NCBI RefSeq assembly: GCF_000003815.2
Contig: NC_049996.1
Location: forward strand, 11,698,856 to 11,762,855
Source: Branchiostoma floridae
Taxonomy: Eukaryota > Chordata > Leptocardii > Amphioxiformes > Branchiostomatidae
Direction of reading: 5' to 3'
DNA length: 64,000 nucleotides
The notes beneath the pieces were generated by a model, which saw only the letters and a list, made by a program, of their open reading frames with translations, ran no database searches and was not told the DNA's origin. Shown here in pieces: positions 36,169 to 47,139 of the stretch (positions are counted from its first letter, which is position 1; each line of letters starts with the position of its first letter). A program made the translations under genes and the position numbers.

Positions 36169-36896
36169 GCCATGAAAAACCATCAGCATTGCTAGCGCTG
36201 CACCCATTGGTAATATGTAGAACAGGAGATCTATATAGAATACAACACGGTGTTTTCCGTATCACCCGAGGTACCAGCCTGACCGCATCGAACGTTTTCG
36301 CGTCACAGGTATAACATGAAGTGTCTAGCAATACATCATACTTTTTTCTGCAAAGTGTAATCATCTGTTTTGCGACAGTATATACAATTCGCTACCGGAC
36401 CACTTTATTTCAATGTAATGCTCATTCTGTTAGTGGTCAAGGACGTTTCTGGATCTACTGTATTGTGCAATGGCAAGCATCCTATGTACTTTCTAATGCA
36501 CTACCCCCCTTTCCATGCAAACCACCTCATTATCTGTCCCTGCAGAATCCGTACTAAATGACCTAATTAGAATTCTTAGCTTATGTGGTCACAACAACAG
36601 CATTCCTTCTGTAATTGTTTTGGGGTAGGATTGTTGTAAGGAATTCCCAGGATTTGTACTCAAGGAATGTGAGATGTCCATGTTGTGAAGAAAAGCCAAA
36701 ATGTTTTACCCAAATGTATAATTACATTAGAAAACAGACTTTTAGACTGCTTGTCTACAGGTTAGTCATCTTTGCCAAGAAGGTTCTGTTTTCAGGTGCT
36801 TGCGTTTGTTTGTCATTTATTTGTGTCTTTAAGATTTGGTATCTCCTGGAAAAAAATTAGAAATGCATGTCTTAGATTGAAACATAACAGTACAAA
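36169..36896. other. Intron, nothing recognised
   Basis: Non-coding sequence. A CpG-bearing stretch, 36240-36310, shows no exon structure. Confidence 0.4.
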
Positions 36897-37043
36897 TACT
36901 GTAAATGCAATAACTTGCTTGGTGGTTTAATGTTCGCAGTTTTCGCAGTGGCCGCTTCACCGCGAACTTAAAACCATCGCGAAAAGACATTTTACTCGCT
37001 ACCACGAAATTAAATCCCCACAACCTTAAATGCACTTACAGTA
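36897..37043. repeat. Family A fold-back MITE, shortened copy
   Basis: It runs from actgtaaatgcaa to tgcacttacagta and contains accgcgaacttaaaacc. It lacks about 60 bases of the central part compared with 16915. Confidence 0.8.
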
Positions 37044-38396
37044 TTTGGTAGCCTTTCTCTCATTAGTCAACATTCTGTCATTGGATGAACTGTGATGGAC
37101 AGTAATAAGAAAGGATGACAACAGTGGAACTTCTGGAAGTAATCTTTAGAAAACTGCCTAGAGGTGAATGACCTTTGAAAAGAATAACACGCTTGATTAC
37201 CAGTTACTCTACTGTGTTTCTTGACTTTTGTTTCATCAGTCAGTGTCCATAATGGTTTGAAGGACACTATCTTGTCAACCAGACTCATCCTGTTGTTATT
37301 GCTAACTGACCTCTGCATGAGGTCACTAACCTCAAGTGGTCAGCTCATATTTGGTCAATGAAAAATTGAAAGGAATCTGGGCTACCCATAATATATTTAA
37401 TACATATGTATATTGCCATTTTTGTCGGTTATGTATTTCTTTAATCACTGATATTTCGCTGCCAACAATCTTAAAATATTTAAAGCTATCAGAGAATAGT
37501 AGTAATGCAGTGTCCTGTACATGTCCTGTACAAGTCTACATAAGAACCACCTGTCCAATAATGCAACCACTTTTTTGTGGTCCCTTAGGTAATTTTCCCC
37601 ACTTACACAGACCACAGTCTATAGCGACCATCTGTCCACATAGACCAGATTTTATCGGCCCCTAGAGTGGTTTTCTCTGGGAGTCTGACTTGACAAATTG
37701 TAATCAGAAAAGGAGATAGCGGGATAATGACTGTAAACCTGGGGATTTGCACATCTGTAGTCTCCGTCCACTTCAGGTGACTTAACACCTTTCAGAGCCT
37801 GTCCTTGCCCACTCCTATTGGCTTACCTCTTCAATAATGGACGTCAATCCTGCTTTGTTGTCTAGCCATGCATTAAATAGGTCACACACCTGGCCGGAGA
37901 GGTACATGGCCAAGACTCAGGCTTTGCACGGGCGGTGAGGATGAAAGGCGTTGGGCTAGTTACCGTAACTGGCGTAAGTTCATTTTCTTTGGTGGTAGTT
38001 TGATTACATAGTAGTTGGGATATTGAGGTTTTTGCAGCGTTTTAGATCTGAGAATGAAACAATTTCGTAGAACAGAAGTCATACAAGCGATGTGTGTCAT
38101 GGATTCGTGGTCACCGCAAAGATAAAACCGCTGTGAAGGTTTCAAGTTTTACAGTATTTAGTCAAACACAACACGATACATCACTGTTGATGCCCTAATT
38201 CTTTTTCATTAGCAATGGGCCATCAAGGGACAAAATATTGGCACCGCACTTAACTTGTTTAGCTCATTGAAAAAGAGAATGCGAAGTATCCCCTCCCTGT
38301 TGAAGTGATTCTTATCACTCATTCTTTACTGGCCAATACTGGTCAAGCTGCCGAACTGCGGTTGTTTTTGATGAGCAGTTTCCAGTCTGTCATGAT
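37044..38396. other. Intron, one degenerate family A-like element
   Basis: About 37963-38156 is a degenerate family A element (accgtaactgg to cagta, with gtggtcaccgcaaag). The rest has nothing recognisable besides the ER7 motif, which is listed separately. Confidence 0.4.
37307..37325. promoter_or_regulatory. Perfect ER7 nuclear-receptor motif
   Basis: TGACCT at 37307-37312 and AGGTCA at 37320-37325 are separated by seven bases. Everted pairs with 6-8 spacer bases are known TR, RAR or PXR/VDR-type targets. The motif lies in the large intron. Function is not shown. Confidence 0.35.
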
Positions 38397-38560
38397 GGCC
38401 TTGTGGTCAGGGTTGTTTACTCAAAGTTCCTGACAGGTACTGATGCAGTAATGGCTTTGGGAAAGGCACTTTGCACTGATTTCTTCACTCTTACTCAGGT
38501 GAAAATGTATGTATGTGTGTATGTATGCATGTACATATGCTTAGGCCAGGAACTGGCCCC
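38397..38560 (+). repeat. tRNA-derived SINE, family E, copy
   Basis: It starts 'gatggccttgtggtcagggttg', an A-box-like head. The B box is damaged ('gttcctgacagg'). It continues with 'gggaaaggcactttgc' and 'actcaggtgaaaatg', then an (atgt) microsatellite. Confidence 0.65.
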
Positions 38561-38684
38561 TTGCATCAGGTAATACCGCCCCTTATGAGGTGATATACCC
38601 TTCTTTAGCTGAGTACAAGATGGTAATACGCCAGGTCTCCCATCTGAGTGAATGATGTAAACCACCATATGGCTGATACAACTT

Positions 38685-39062
38685 TTTTACAAGACAGAGG
38701 TTCGCCAGGTCTCCATCCGGGTGATTTGAAGTGAATCACCAACTCTAGACAGAAGGATTTGCAACATAGCACACCGGCGCATGCCCCTACTCTTTATCGA
38801 AAGGTGTGGTGGGTTCTTTAATGTGAGTGGGGTGTGGCTTTCCCCAGACAGAAGACCTCCATTTAACATCCTATCCGAGGGATATCCCTATATATATGCT
38901 AGCCAGGTAGCTAGCTACTCATTTTCACCAGAGTGAAGTAAGGAAAGTCGTGTAAACTGCCTTTCCTAAGGGCACAAGATCAGTGACACAGCAGGATTTG
39001 AACTCGGGACATCTTGAGCCTGAGCCCAACGCGCTGCAGATTGTGCCACGTGATCTCACGCG
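38685..39062 (-). repeat. tRNA-derived SINE, family E, reverse long copy
   Basis: On the minus strand it holds a B-box-like 'gagttcaaatcctg' sequence near 39000 and a SINE body with 'tttccttacttcactc' and 'gatgttaaatggaggtc', then 'gaacccaccacacc' blocks that match the copy at 40954. It is one of the longest copies. Confidence 0.65.
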
Positions 39063-39064
39063 AT

Positions 39065-40493
39065 CTGAAAATGATTGCCTATCGTCATTCATCAGGTAGT
39101 TCTCTCCACGAAGGTCCCAAGAGCCATACCTCAAGCACATTAAAACCTACACTACTTGATTTGAGAATGAGTCCTTCCTGGTGTGAGTGGATCAAATAAG
39201 TGTGCCCAGATATGCAGCTTGTAATCTTCATTTACAAAACTGTGTTATGCCGTGCAGTTTACTGGGTATATATGCAAAATTGCAAATGCAGTACAAATAA
39301 ACAAACAAACAGAAAGAAAGAAGACACACTTATACATCCTTCGTGTGTTGCTACCACAGAAGATACCAAGTCAATATACCATGTATCGATAAACTTACTA
39401 AACAATAACACAGTAAGGAGACAAGGATCTCAAAATATGACCACGTTGGGATGATGGTATACACTTACTGTTTTTTTTTACAAAGAGATGAAAAAAATGA
39501 ATAAGGTTCATCTGAGAGCCAATAGATTACATCCACATAGCCTGAACTGAAAGTGATCTGTTGTTTGTATCCATGCCAAGGATAATGTTTGTCATCATCT
39601 CAAACATAAAGTCCTTGATACAAGGTTAATGTAGTCAAGAAGACATTAGTAAAATGCCTGTCCAAACTCTTACCAAGCTACTTTCATGAATAATTAGGAT
39701 GACCCAAATTCATATTTGATATTTTCCAGGAATCATCAATCTTAGAATGCTTTAGGGAGAAGCTGCCCTAGATTTTGTAGCCGTGTGTATTATATTGGAT
39801 TTGGCCTTGCTCTTACATGCATTAGTACTAATAGGAGTGTTCAGATGGAGTATACAGATGTATGTGTATAAAAGCTCTCTCTAAGAAGGACGGATGTACA
39901 TGTATGTATGCTACGTACTTGTGTGGGTGGATATGATGCAAAAGGACACTTCCTGCAATATCTTCCTGGATTACACAAAGCCTTTGGGAGGAAACGTGGC
40001 CTAGATTCCATCATAATGGTCTCAAATGGGGTTGGATTTGGCCTTGCTTTCAAGGCTACACCTAAAGAGTTACTGAGGAGATTGCTCCTTGCACTGTTTA
40101 TTACCTTCATGAAGAAGGAAGTATTGTTTTCGGTCTGTTTGTGTTAGCTATTTGTCTTCCTGTTTCTTCCACTGGACATTGAGGTGCTTGACATCACAAG
40201 CTTTAGTCAGCATACATGTACAACATACAATATAGCTATTTTGTGAGAATGCTCCTACGGTACTTGGTGGCAACAAGTTGTAGTCTATGATAGCTGTAAG
40301 GGAAAAGGAATTTTTGAACAACTTATTCCTGGGCTGGTAATTGTAGTACATCAAGATATCCAGCCAGTGTTTTAGATTTTGAGAGTATGTCTTCTCAATA
40401 AAACCGTTCATCCCCATCATCATCATCTTTATATCAATTTTTTGTTCTTTTCTGAGCTAGTATTGATTAGATGCATAGCAGTTGGTAGTTTCA
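39065..40493. other. Intron, nothing recognised
   Basis: A short retroelement-like tail (acaaataaacaaacaaac) lies near 39293. The open frame 39908-40147 shows no recognised domain. Confidence 0.4.
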
Positions 40494-40758
40494 CTTACCC
40501 TAGAAACCAGACTTTTTGCCAGGGCTGGCAGAGAATTTGTTCAGTAGCCAAGGCAGTTCTTCTTGAGGACCTTAGAAGTTAGATAAGCATTCTGGGGAAG
40601 AGTCATGCAGGCAGAGTTTGCTGTCCTAGCTAAGCCTACATGTAGCTAGGCCGGCAAACTCCCCTACATGACTCTTCCCTGGTCCTCGGAAAGAACTGCC
40701 TTGACTGCCGAACTGATTCTCTGCCAGCCCTGGCTAGAAGTCTGGTCTCCAGGGTAAG
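40494..40758. repeat. Large fold-back MITE
   Basis: The left arm (cttaccctagaaaccagac, then 'gccagggctggcagagaa', 'ccaaggcagttctt' and 'gaggacc') and the right arm (its complements, ending ggtctccagggtaag) form a 265-base palindrome with an inner arm 'agtcatg.aggcagagtttgc' and its complement around 40600-40680. Confidence 0.85.
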
Positions 40759-40953
40759 TTTTACTAGGACACATCTGTCTATTAGATATCTAGGGAGTCA
40801 ATTACTGGCAGGTAGCAGGTGTTAGCATCCAGTCTGGAACAAGCAGTCGCCTCTAGTCAGTTTGTTGCACAGCCACTAATTTGTTGTCTGTGGTAACTGC
40901 ACAGCTTTGTGGAAGTTTGATGAACGGAGCCACAAATCAAAATGGCGGTGGAT

Positions 40954-41190
40954 TGATGGCTTTGTGGTCAGGGTTGCTGACTCAGAACTAGGAGGTACTG
41001 GGTTTGAATCCCGGACAGGTCCCGATGTTGTGCCTTGGGAAATTTCCTGACCAGACACAGGTGTAAATGTGTACCTAGCTCCAGTTAGTGATGTCCCTCT
41101 GATAGGATGTTAAATGGGGGGTCCTGTGTTTGAGGAGAGCCACAACCCAAGCATGTTAAAGAACCCACCACACTTATTCCAAAAGAGTAG
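40954..41190 (+). repeat. tRNA-derived SINE, family E, best copy
   Basis: A box region tggtcagggttgctgactc, B box gggtttgaatccc near 41000, and a SINE body 'ccttgggaaatttcctgacc', 'caggtgtaaatgtgtacct' and 'gatgttaaatggggg', then 'gaacccaccacac'. The two polymerase III boxes are spaced as in a tRNA head. Confidence 0.75.
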
Positions 41191-42267
41191 GATCCTTTCA
41201 GTTGTTGATCTATTAAATCTGTCTGGATATGCAGCTTCTACTCTTCAGTATTGAATCTGTTGTGTTATTTATGTGATGAGGCAGTTTACCATTTATGCAG
41301 TACAATGAAACAAGCAAGCAGTCGGGATTCCAAGAAAGAATAGTGTTGCCTTTGGCTTATGCATATTCATTGTTATAACTGACTATAGTTTAGATTTATG
41401 GTTAGATTGAAGAGATAACACTGACAACCTTTTGCTTATCAGTCAATATCCCACATCCATCTTATGTTGAATGATACGACATAGATGTCCTTGTTAGATA
41501 AATCATGGAACAGTCATCCCTTTTTTAATACAGCAGCTCAGGACAAGCTGCAGTAGCTACTACTACTACATGTACTAGGGACAGGCTAGAATAGTACTGT
41601 ACCAAAAACAATTATCCCATCTGTCCAAAATATTTGAACTTCATGACATGGAATGAATATCAAGAATATTTTCCTGACCTAAAAATGATAACAAATATCA
41701 TTAACAACATACATGCAGGCCCCCAAACATTAAGCTGGACAGACAAATTTAAAGCTTGAAACAGATCTGACTAATGGCACCCAGGCTTTAATAGGCCAGA
41801 TCATGTCTTTGATCCCCCACTTAGATTAGGCAGACAACTGCTGAGATGATATAGATGTTAGAAGTGTTTACTGGTGGTTGCTAAGCTATTATTTGTTTGG
41901 ATGCCCTGTCCAGGTCAGGACAGCTGCCCTGTAATTCTCCCTAGAGGGGGGTATGACAAGACAGGGAGTGGCTGAGAGATTGTGTTGATGTAGCTAAAGT
42001 AAACAAGTGATTAGTGGGAGGAGACCTGTGGTACCACTGGGAGGACACAGGTGTCCTGCAGGTTGTTGACCTCATCACTGAGATTGGTAGTATCAAAGGG
42101 CAACTGGGGATGTTTGAGGGGTTCATACCTGTATCAGATATATATTATTCTAGAAATATCTCCCAATCTATGAAAGCTCAGTTTACTACATTTTTCCCTT
42201 ATAAAGTGTGGAATCAGCAGACATGTAGAGGTATTGAAATACAAATGTATGGAATTGTTCTGCTAGT
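41191..42267. other. Intron, nothing recognised
   Basis: Non-coding sequence. The 169-codon frame 42014-42523 crosses the Penelope-type repeat and has no recognised domain. Confidence 0.4.
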
Positions 42268-42380
42268 TCATTCTAGTGACGCTGAAGTGAAGATGAAGAG
42301 TAATGGATGTCACTCGAAACGTTCGGAAGTAATATTATCCATTTTTTATCCAGTTGTTGAGATTGAATTGTATTTGAATA
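42268..42380 (+). repeat. Penelope-type repeat with hammerhead-like core, forward copy
   Basis: It matches the reverse copy at 22027: 'ttctagtgacgctgaag', then 'ggatgtcactcgaaacgtt', 'ggaagtaat' and 'atccagttgttgagattgaattg'. This copy has a 7-base insertion in the core (CTGAAGTGAAGATGAAG), so its hammerhead-like structure is damaged. Confidence 0.6.
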
Positions 42381-43180
42381 TGCCTCTTTTGGTAAGGCAT
42401 AGAAAGCCACTTCTATTCACCACTAATTGTAGCCAGCCTGTTCTACCGGTAATTCAACATTTCAGTAAGGGTTGTCACAAAATAAATCTAATGAAAGGTA
42501 ATTTTCACTTTAATTCTACGTAGAGCGTGATGGTTGTTATTGACAAATTACTGGTTGTATCATAGCCTGAAACCCCACAGGAGCAAAGGTAAGAAGCAAA
42601 CCTAAGTTAAAAGAAGACTGGATTGGAGACTAGTTATGACAATCTTCACAGCCCAATTTTGCCAGATACACCATGCAGAATACAACAGAAAAATCCAATA
42701 AACTAGTTCCAAAACCCTTTATAATTTAAAAGTCATTATTAATAACCATAATTAAATATTGCTACAATGTTTCCAGGCAGACTCTCAGGATTCCTGGAAG
42801 AATCCTTATATTTTGTCTTCCTCGTGGCATAAACAATTTGTCTTACTTAATGTGATCCAATATTTACCCAACGTGTGCAGTGTTCCCTTCACCTTCTATC
42901 CCAGCCATCAAATTTGTTTTTAGTTATTGATTTACACCCATTGTCTATACAACCACATTTCTCACGTTACACACCATTGTCTACAGCCCATATTGAGAGG
43001 TTACAGAGAACCTTATCCAGATGGATTTTTACAGGAAATCTTCTTTGCTTCTTGAAGACATTTCCTAGCTTTGTAGCTAAGCTGGTAGGGTAGACATGAT
43101 TGTGTGGGATTGGTGAACTCTAGACGCATGGTTATGCAATATCAGCAGTGTTTGGCTGGTGTCTGGGAGAAACTAGGTCA
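42381..43180. other. Intron, nothing recognised
   Basis: AT-rich, with no gene or repeat that I can support. Confidence 0.4.
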
Positions 43181-43383
43181 CCTGGCAAGCCGCACGTGTA
43201 TCGTCTGATTCTGTTGGGATTCGGCCATGTGCGGCCTGGTTCCGACCATGGTGTGACCTGATTGGTCGTCTGGGTATGTCTCGTTCCCTAAGCCTCAGAC
43301 CGCAGCTGGCGTCTGGCGACTAAGGACGGCCGGGGTGATCTGGCGCAGCCTCCTGAAGCTGACCCTCTCTCTTAGACTGTACC
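43181..43383 (+). promoter_or_regulatory. Candidate promoter and 5' UTR of the middle first exon
   Basis: This block is GC-rich in an AT-rich region and ends at the ATG at 43384. An inverted CCAAT box (attgg) is at about 43262. There are two possible 5' UTR structures: a continuous leader, or a tiny intron from a GTATGT donor near 43276 to a ctctctcttag acceptor at 43375. There is no TATA box. A TGACCT half-site lies at about 43256. Confidence 0.45.
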
Positions 43384-43435
43384 ATGTTGTCTGCTTACGA
43401 GAACTTGGACTTCTACAGCCATAAACTCAAGACGG
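43384..43435 (+). CDS. TR: Thyroid hormone receptor, middle alternative first coding exon
   Basis: The ATG with A at -3 encodes MLSAYENLDFYSHKLKT plus the first base of residue 18, then a G|GTGAG donor. The phase matches exon 54982 (G|TG makes Val). The exon lies in a GC-rich island and resembles the exon at 53213: 'ENLxFY' here against 'ENLSYF' there. That suggests the two are old copies of one first exon. It belongs to the A/B region, which in nuclear receptors carries the ligand-independent activation function. The proximal exon could be skipped. Confidence 0.7.
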
Positions 43436-43439
43436 GTGA

Positions 43440-44164
43440 GGAAATGGTTGCATAAGATATTTAGAATTGTCTGGAAGGAAACTTTTTTTCACCTCTATAG
43501 TTTATTTCTTGGATGTAAACATAAACTAGTGCAAGTTTGTTTACTTGAATTTTCCTATTAGTAACTGTAAAGTAAAAGTAACTAATATTTTCTTTGAATA
43601 TTTTCTAGATACATGTATTTTAATATAGTTTGAATATCTTATTATTATATTATTATAATCATGTATGACATTTTTGCAGGCCACTCAATGCATTTTATTA
43701 GATTGTTTTATTAGATTTTAGTAACTTAGTTGTATATCAGTTTACTTAAACATTTTTCAGAGACTTTTAATATGATGATCCTGATCAATATGCATTAATT
43801 AAGTTTACCCGAATCTCCGGTTGCAATTAAAATTTATTGGGAACAAAATGAAATATTACAACAAACATTTTGTTTTCCCTCTTTTGAATATATGCAGACA
43901 GTTGGTAATTGAGTAGTCACCAAGTTATGTGCTATTTACAATATATGAATGCAGAACTTTATTGAAAATTCAAAAGTCGAAGAAAGAGCGCAATTTGAAT
44001 ATATGAGAGGATGAAGTGATAACGATTTAAGATTAACAACAGTAACAATTAAGTATACTGGAAGTTGTTTAAATGTTGCAGCACTAGAGGACATGATGTA
44101 GATATACATTTTGTATATACCATTTATCCTCTGTTAATGTATACTTGTTGATGTGTACCGGGTG
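43440..44164. other. Intron, nothing recognised
   Basis: AT-rich, without repeat boundaries. Confidence 0.4.
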
Positions 44165-44350
44165 TGTAAAATGATTATTAATGACGGCTGGTTTAGTGGC
44201 CATGGTTTAATAACCTTGTCTCTATTTTTAACAAGACTCTACAATGGGTGTCTAAAACCATTATTGACAATGGTTGGTTAAGAGGCCATTCCCTAATAAT
44301 GCTTGGCATTAAACCTTGTCTATTTTTAACAAGACTCTATAGTGGGTCCG
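44165..44350. repeat. Two-unit tandem duplication of about 105 bases
   Basis: Both units contain 'attattaatgacggctgg' or 'attattgacaatggttgg', 'taaccttgtctctatttttaacaagactcta' and 'gtgg', in order. Confidence 0.75.
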
Positions 44351-44744
44351 TTTCAGTTGACTTTGTCAGCTGAAATTTGAGCCTATATTTTGTAATATGG
44401 AGAGAGGACATTCAACCTATTCATACATTGTCAACTCATGGGAGACAACAGCAAACGAGTTGCAAAAGTGATGACTGGATTTAAAATGTTACCAGCAGTT
44501 TTTGACATATTGTACCATATTTTTACCAACTGTCAGAGTGTCCACAATGAATTCAGCATACGTATATGTCAGTTCTTCGTTTGCGAGGATGGCACGTCAC
44601 GTGGTAACAGCGATCGCAAATGGGTCGCTGACCGAGAGTGGCCCGGCGGAAAACAAACACAGAATTTGTGAGGACATGGGACCCTTGAAAACGTGTCTAT
44701 TGTTTGTCAGGTGACTAAAGAGCTTAGCCCCTCCTACTCTAGCT

Positions 44745-45003
44745 CTTGTTACCTCCATGAAAAATGGAGATACACAATATTGTTTTTGGTCTGTATTTCC
44801 CCATGTATAATGTACTTGTGGTCAGCAATAACCAACGAACCTCTTGACGGATTTTATCAATATTTGGTACATTGTACATGTGCATTTGTATGTGGTCGAT
44901 GATGGCTAGACGAAAGTCAAACTTTATTCTGTGGCCCCTGGCGGCTTTCCTACATACCACAGTGTCAGTTTGGGCCTCCTAGCAGCTTGTCCTAGCACTG
45001 CAG
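44745..45003 (+). repeat. Family B dispersed element, copy with a second partial 3' end
   Basis: A clean hairpin acctccat/atggaga begins it. Then 'gtggtcagca', 'ggcccctggcggctttcc' and an additional 'gtttgggcctcctagcagctt' block follow, probably from a second fused copy. Confidence 0.7.
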
Positions 45004-46071
45004 TCTTCTCACCGTGTATCTCAAGATCTTTCCCATTTGGATATTAGCAAGAGGACGCAGTTTGTTCATGAGTGTGATAAATATAAATGTGAAGGTCAGA
45101 TGTTACCATATAAAGTACTACATCTACACGCCCCAGGGGTCAATGACCTACCCTTGACTTTAGAGTTTGTTCACCCCAACCAACCAGGGGAGTAAACAAG
45201 ATGTGACAAATTAACGCAGGGCTCTAATTGACTTAGCCCCCCTATATAATTTTGAAATGGCTATGTGTACGATCATCAAATTTGCAGGGGGTGATGTGTT
45301 GTTAAGTTTTATAACTCCTGTAATTTTGATATCATTATGACGTAACATGACATATTCATTATGTCAGTAAGTGATTTTATTGGCTAAACGGTTTGTGGTG
45401 ACGCGGTCACCAAAAGGTCGCAAACATATAAGAAGGACATCAAAGATCAACAGTTGCTGATGAATGAAGAACTTTAAACCTTATTTTAAGATGTCCTAAG
45501 TTGACATTAAAAATGAGATGAGAGACTGGGTAGTGAGCGTACATGTAAGTGTGAGACTGATTATGCCTAGGGCTCACATGGTGCAAAACGTATGGAGTTG
45601 GCAATGTTTGTGACGGGTGCAGTTGGCAGTGTTCGGTTTTGCGTGAGACGTCTGGACTCAAGCTCCAGACTTGGCAAGGGGGTTGACTTTGACACGTAGT
45701 TTGAAGGTCGTTGTAAATGAATGGGATTTGGGATTGAACATAATGCTGCCATGAATGTCTTTTTGCTGTCACTTTCTCTAATTCCCACCTTGACCTTTGA
45801 AATTGATAGGGAGAAGATGCTGATGAAAAACACAGACAAGGTAGTGCACAGCTTTTATTTGAACAACATGTATTTCGTGCACTCAGTGGTAGAGACTACG
45901 CTCTCAATGTAGCTGGGGGTTTAGCAGATTGTAGACAGACCAAGATTTTGTGCCAGAAAACTGCCATGGCCCAAGGCAATGAAAGGTAAAGCTGTCATGT
46001 CATCTCTCCCTAGCTGAGATGAAGACGTTTGAGGACAAATGTACCTGTAGATACTGTTTCCAGTGTATATT
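45004..46071. other. Intron, nothing recognised except an IR1 motif
   Basis: GGGTCA-A-TGACCT (45137-45149) is an inverted repeat with one spacer base. The minus-strand frames at 45440-45772 and 45567-45839 have no recognised domain. Confidence 0.4.
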
Positions 46072-46270
46072 AGGGCTGTCTCCAGGACCCATCCTTCTGT
46101 CCGGAAAGGAAGTTCACTTGTTCTGGGATGGAAAATGATTTTACCCCATTTGTCCCAAAAATGACATGAAACTGTTGAAATTGGATTTTTATAAGCTTAA
46201 AATAGCATATTTGAGCATGAAAATCAACAACATGGGTGAAGTCCCAAACAATGGGTGACAGCGCTGGTGT
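46072..46270 (+). repeat. Family D element, copy
   Basis: The left end is agggctgtctccaggaccc. The interior 'aagcttaaaatagcatatttgagca' and 'gtcccaaacaatgggtgac' blocks match the copies at 48459 and 54085. Confidence 0.7.
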
Positions 46271-46650
46271 ACATCTCTGAGAAATTGTTTAGGAATTGAA
46301 AATCTGATTGGGAAATGGTGAAAGTTTTTTAAATATAAATGCATTGAAGACGAAAGCCATTTTTCAGTAGAATGTCTACTAGGCAAGCTATTTCAATTTC
46401 TCAGTAATTCGTAAGGGAAAAATATCTAGTATCCTGTAATCGTAGTGAAGTTCATGATTGGAGAGGATTTTCGGATCCATACAATGATACAGCCTCCTTT
46501 ATCCAGCGAGTCTGTTGGTCGCCCAGTCTGTCCCCTTACTGCTAACATGTAACTAAAATGTGGTGGAGAATCCCCCTGCAGGCCCCCAGAAATGGCTGGA
46601 CAACTTGGACACTGGGGTCAGCAATCTAGGAGAGTCTGTCACTCCAGCCA

Positions 46651-46740
46651 TGCAAATGGACTGCAGCTGTGTGTCCTGGGGTAATGGTCAGTCAGGTCAC
46701 TGACCATTACACCCGCCCAAGGACACACAGGCACATTGCA
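46651..46740. repeat. Near-perfect hairpin of 90 bases
   Basis: The stems are ctgtgtgtcct (46667-46677) with aggacacacag (46720-46730), and gtaatggtcagt (46681-46692) with actgaccattac (46699-46710), with a six-base loop. It is most likely a short fold-back element; a small RNA hairpin is possible but is the weaker idea. Confidence 0.8.
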
Positions 46741-46972
46741 TCATCACCCTAGTACTGGCCACTGGTCCCAGCCAGGGCTGCCTGGCAACACTGCCTGGCA
46801 TCAGTGACTGTACATAGCTGCTGAATGATTTACATGCTGCTAATGACCAGCGTTAGGCCCCTATCGTTAAACATGATCAAGGTTGATATGGAGCAGTTTT
46901 CACTTCCGCTGATGATAACTCACACATGTCTTAAAGAAATTGCAAAAAAAGTTAGGTTTTCACCCATTGCAA

Positions 46973-47118
46973 TGTACTTTAAATGTAGAAATTTTCGCGG
47001 TGGTTTTATGTTCGTGGTTTCGGCACTGCAAATTTACCGGGAACTTAAAGCCACCGCAGACAGTCCTTTTTTCGCTACCGCAAAATTAAATCCCCGCGAC
47101 CTCAAATGTATTTACAGT
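46973..47118. repeat. Family A fold-back MITE, copy
   Basis: It runs from tgtactttaaatgtaga to aatgtatttacagtca, with ttttcgcggtggtttta and gctaccgcaaaa inside. A second, decayed copy follows at about 47140-47325. Confidence 0.8.
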
Positions 47119-47139
47119 CATGTAATTGTAAAAGGGATA

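Noticed and set aside
42014-42523. 169-codon open frame, the second longest in the window
   Set aside because: It crosses the Penelope-type repeat and unrelated intron; no domain and no coding-like structure.
45567-45839. Minus-strand frames at 45440-45839 as a gene
   Set aside because: Overlapping frames of similar length on one strand with no domain; typical of chance open frames.
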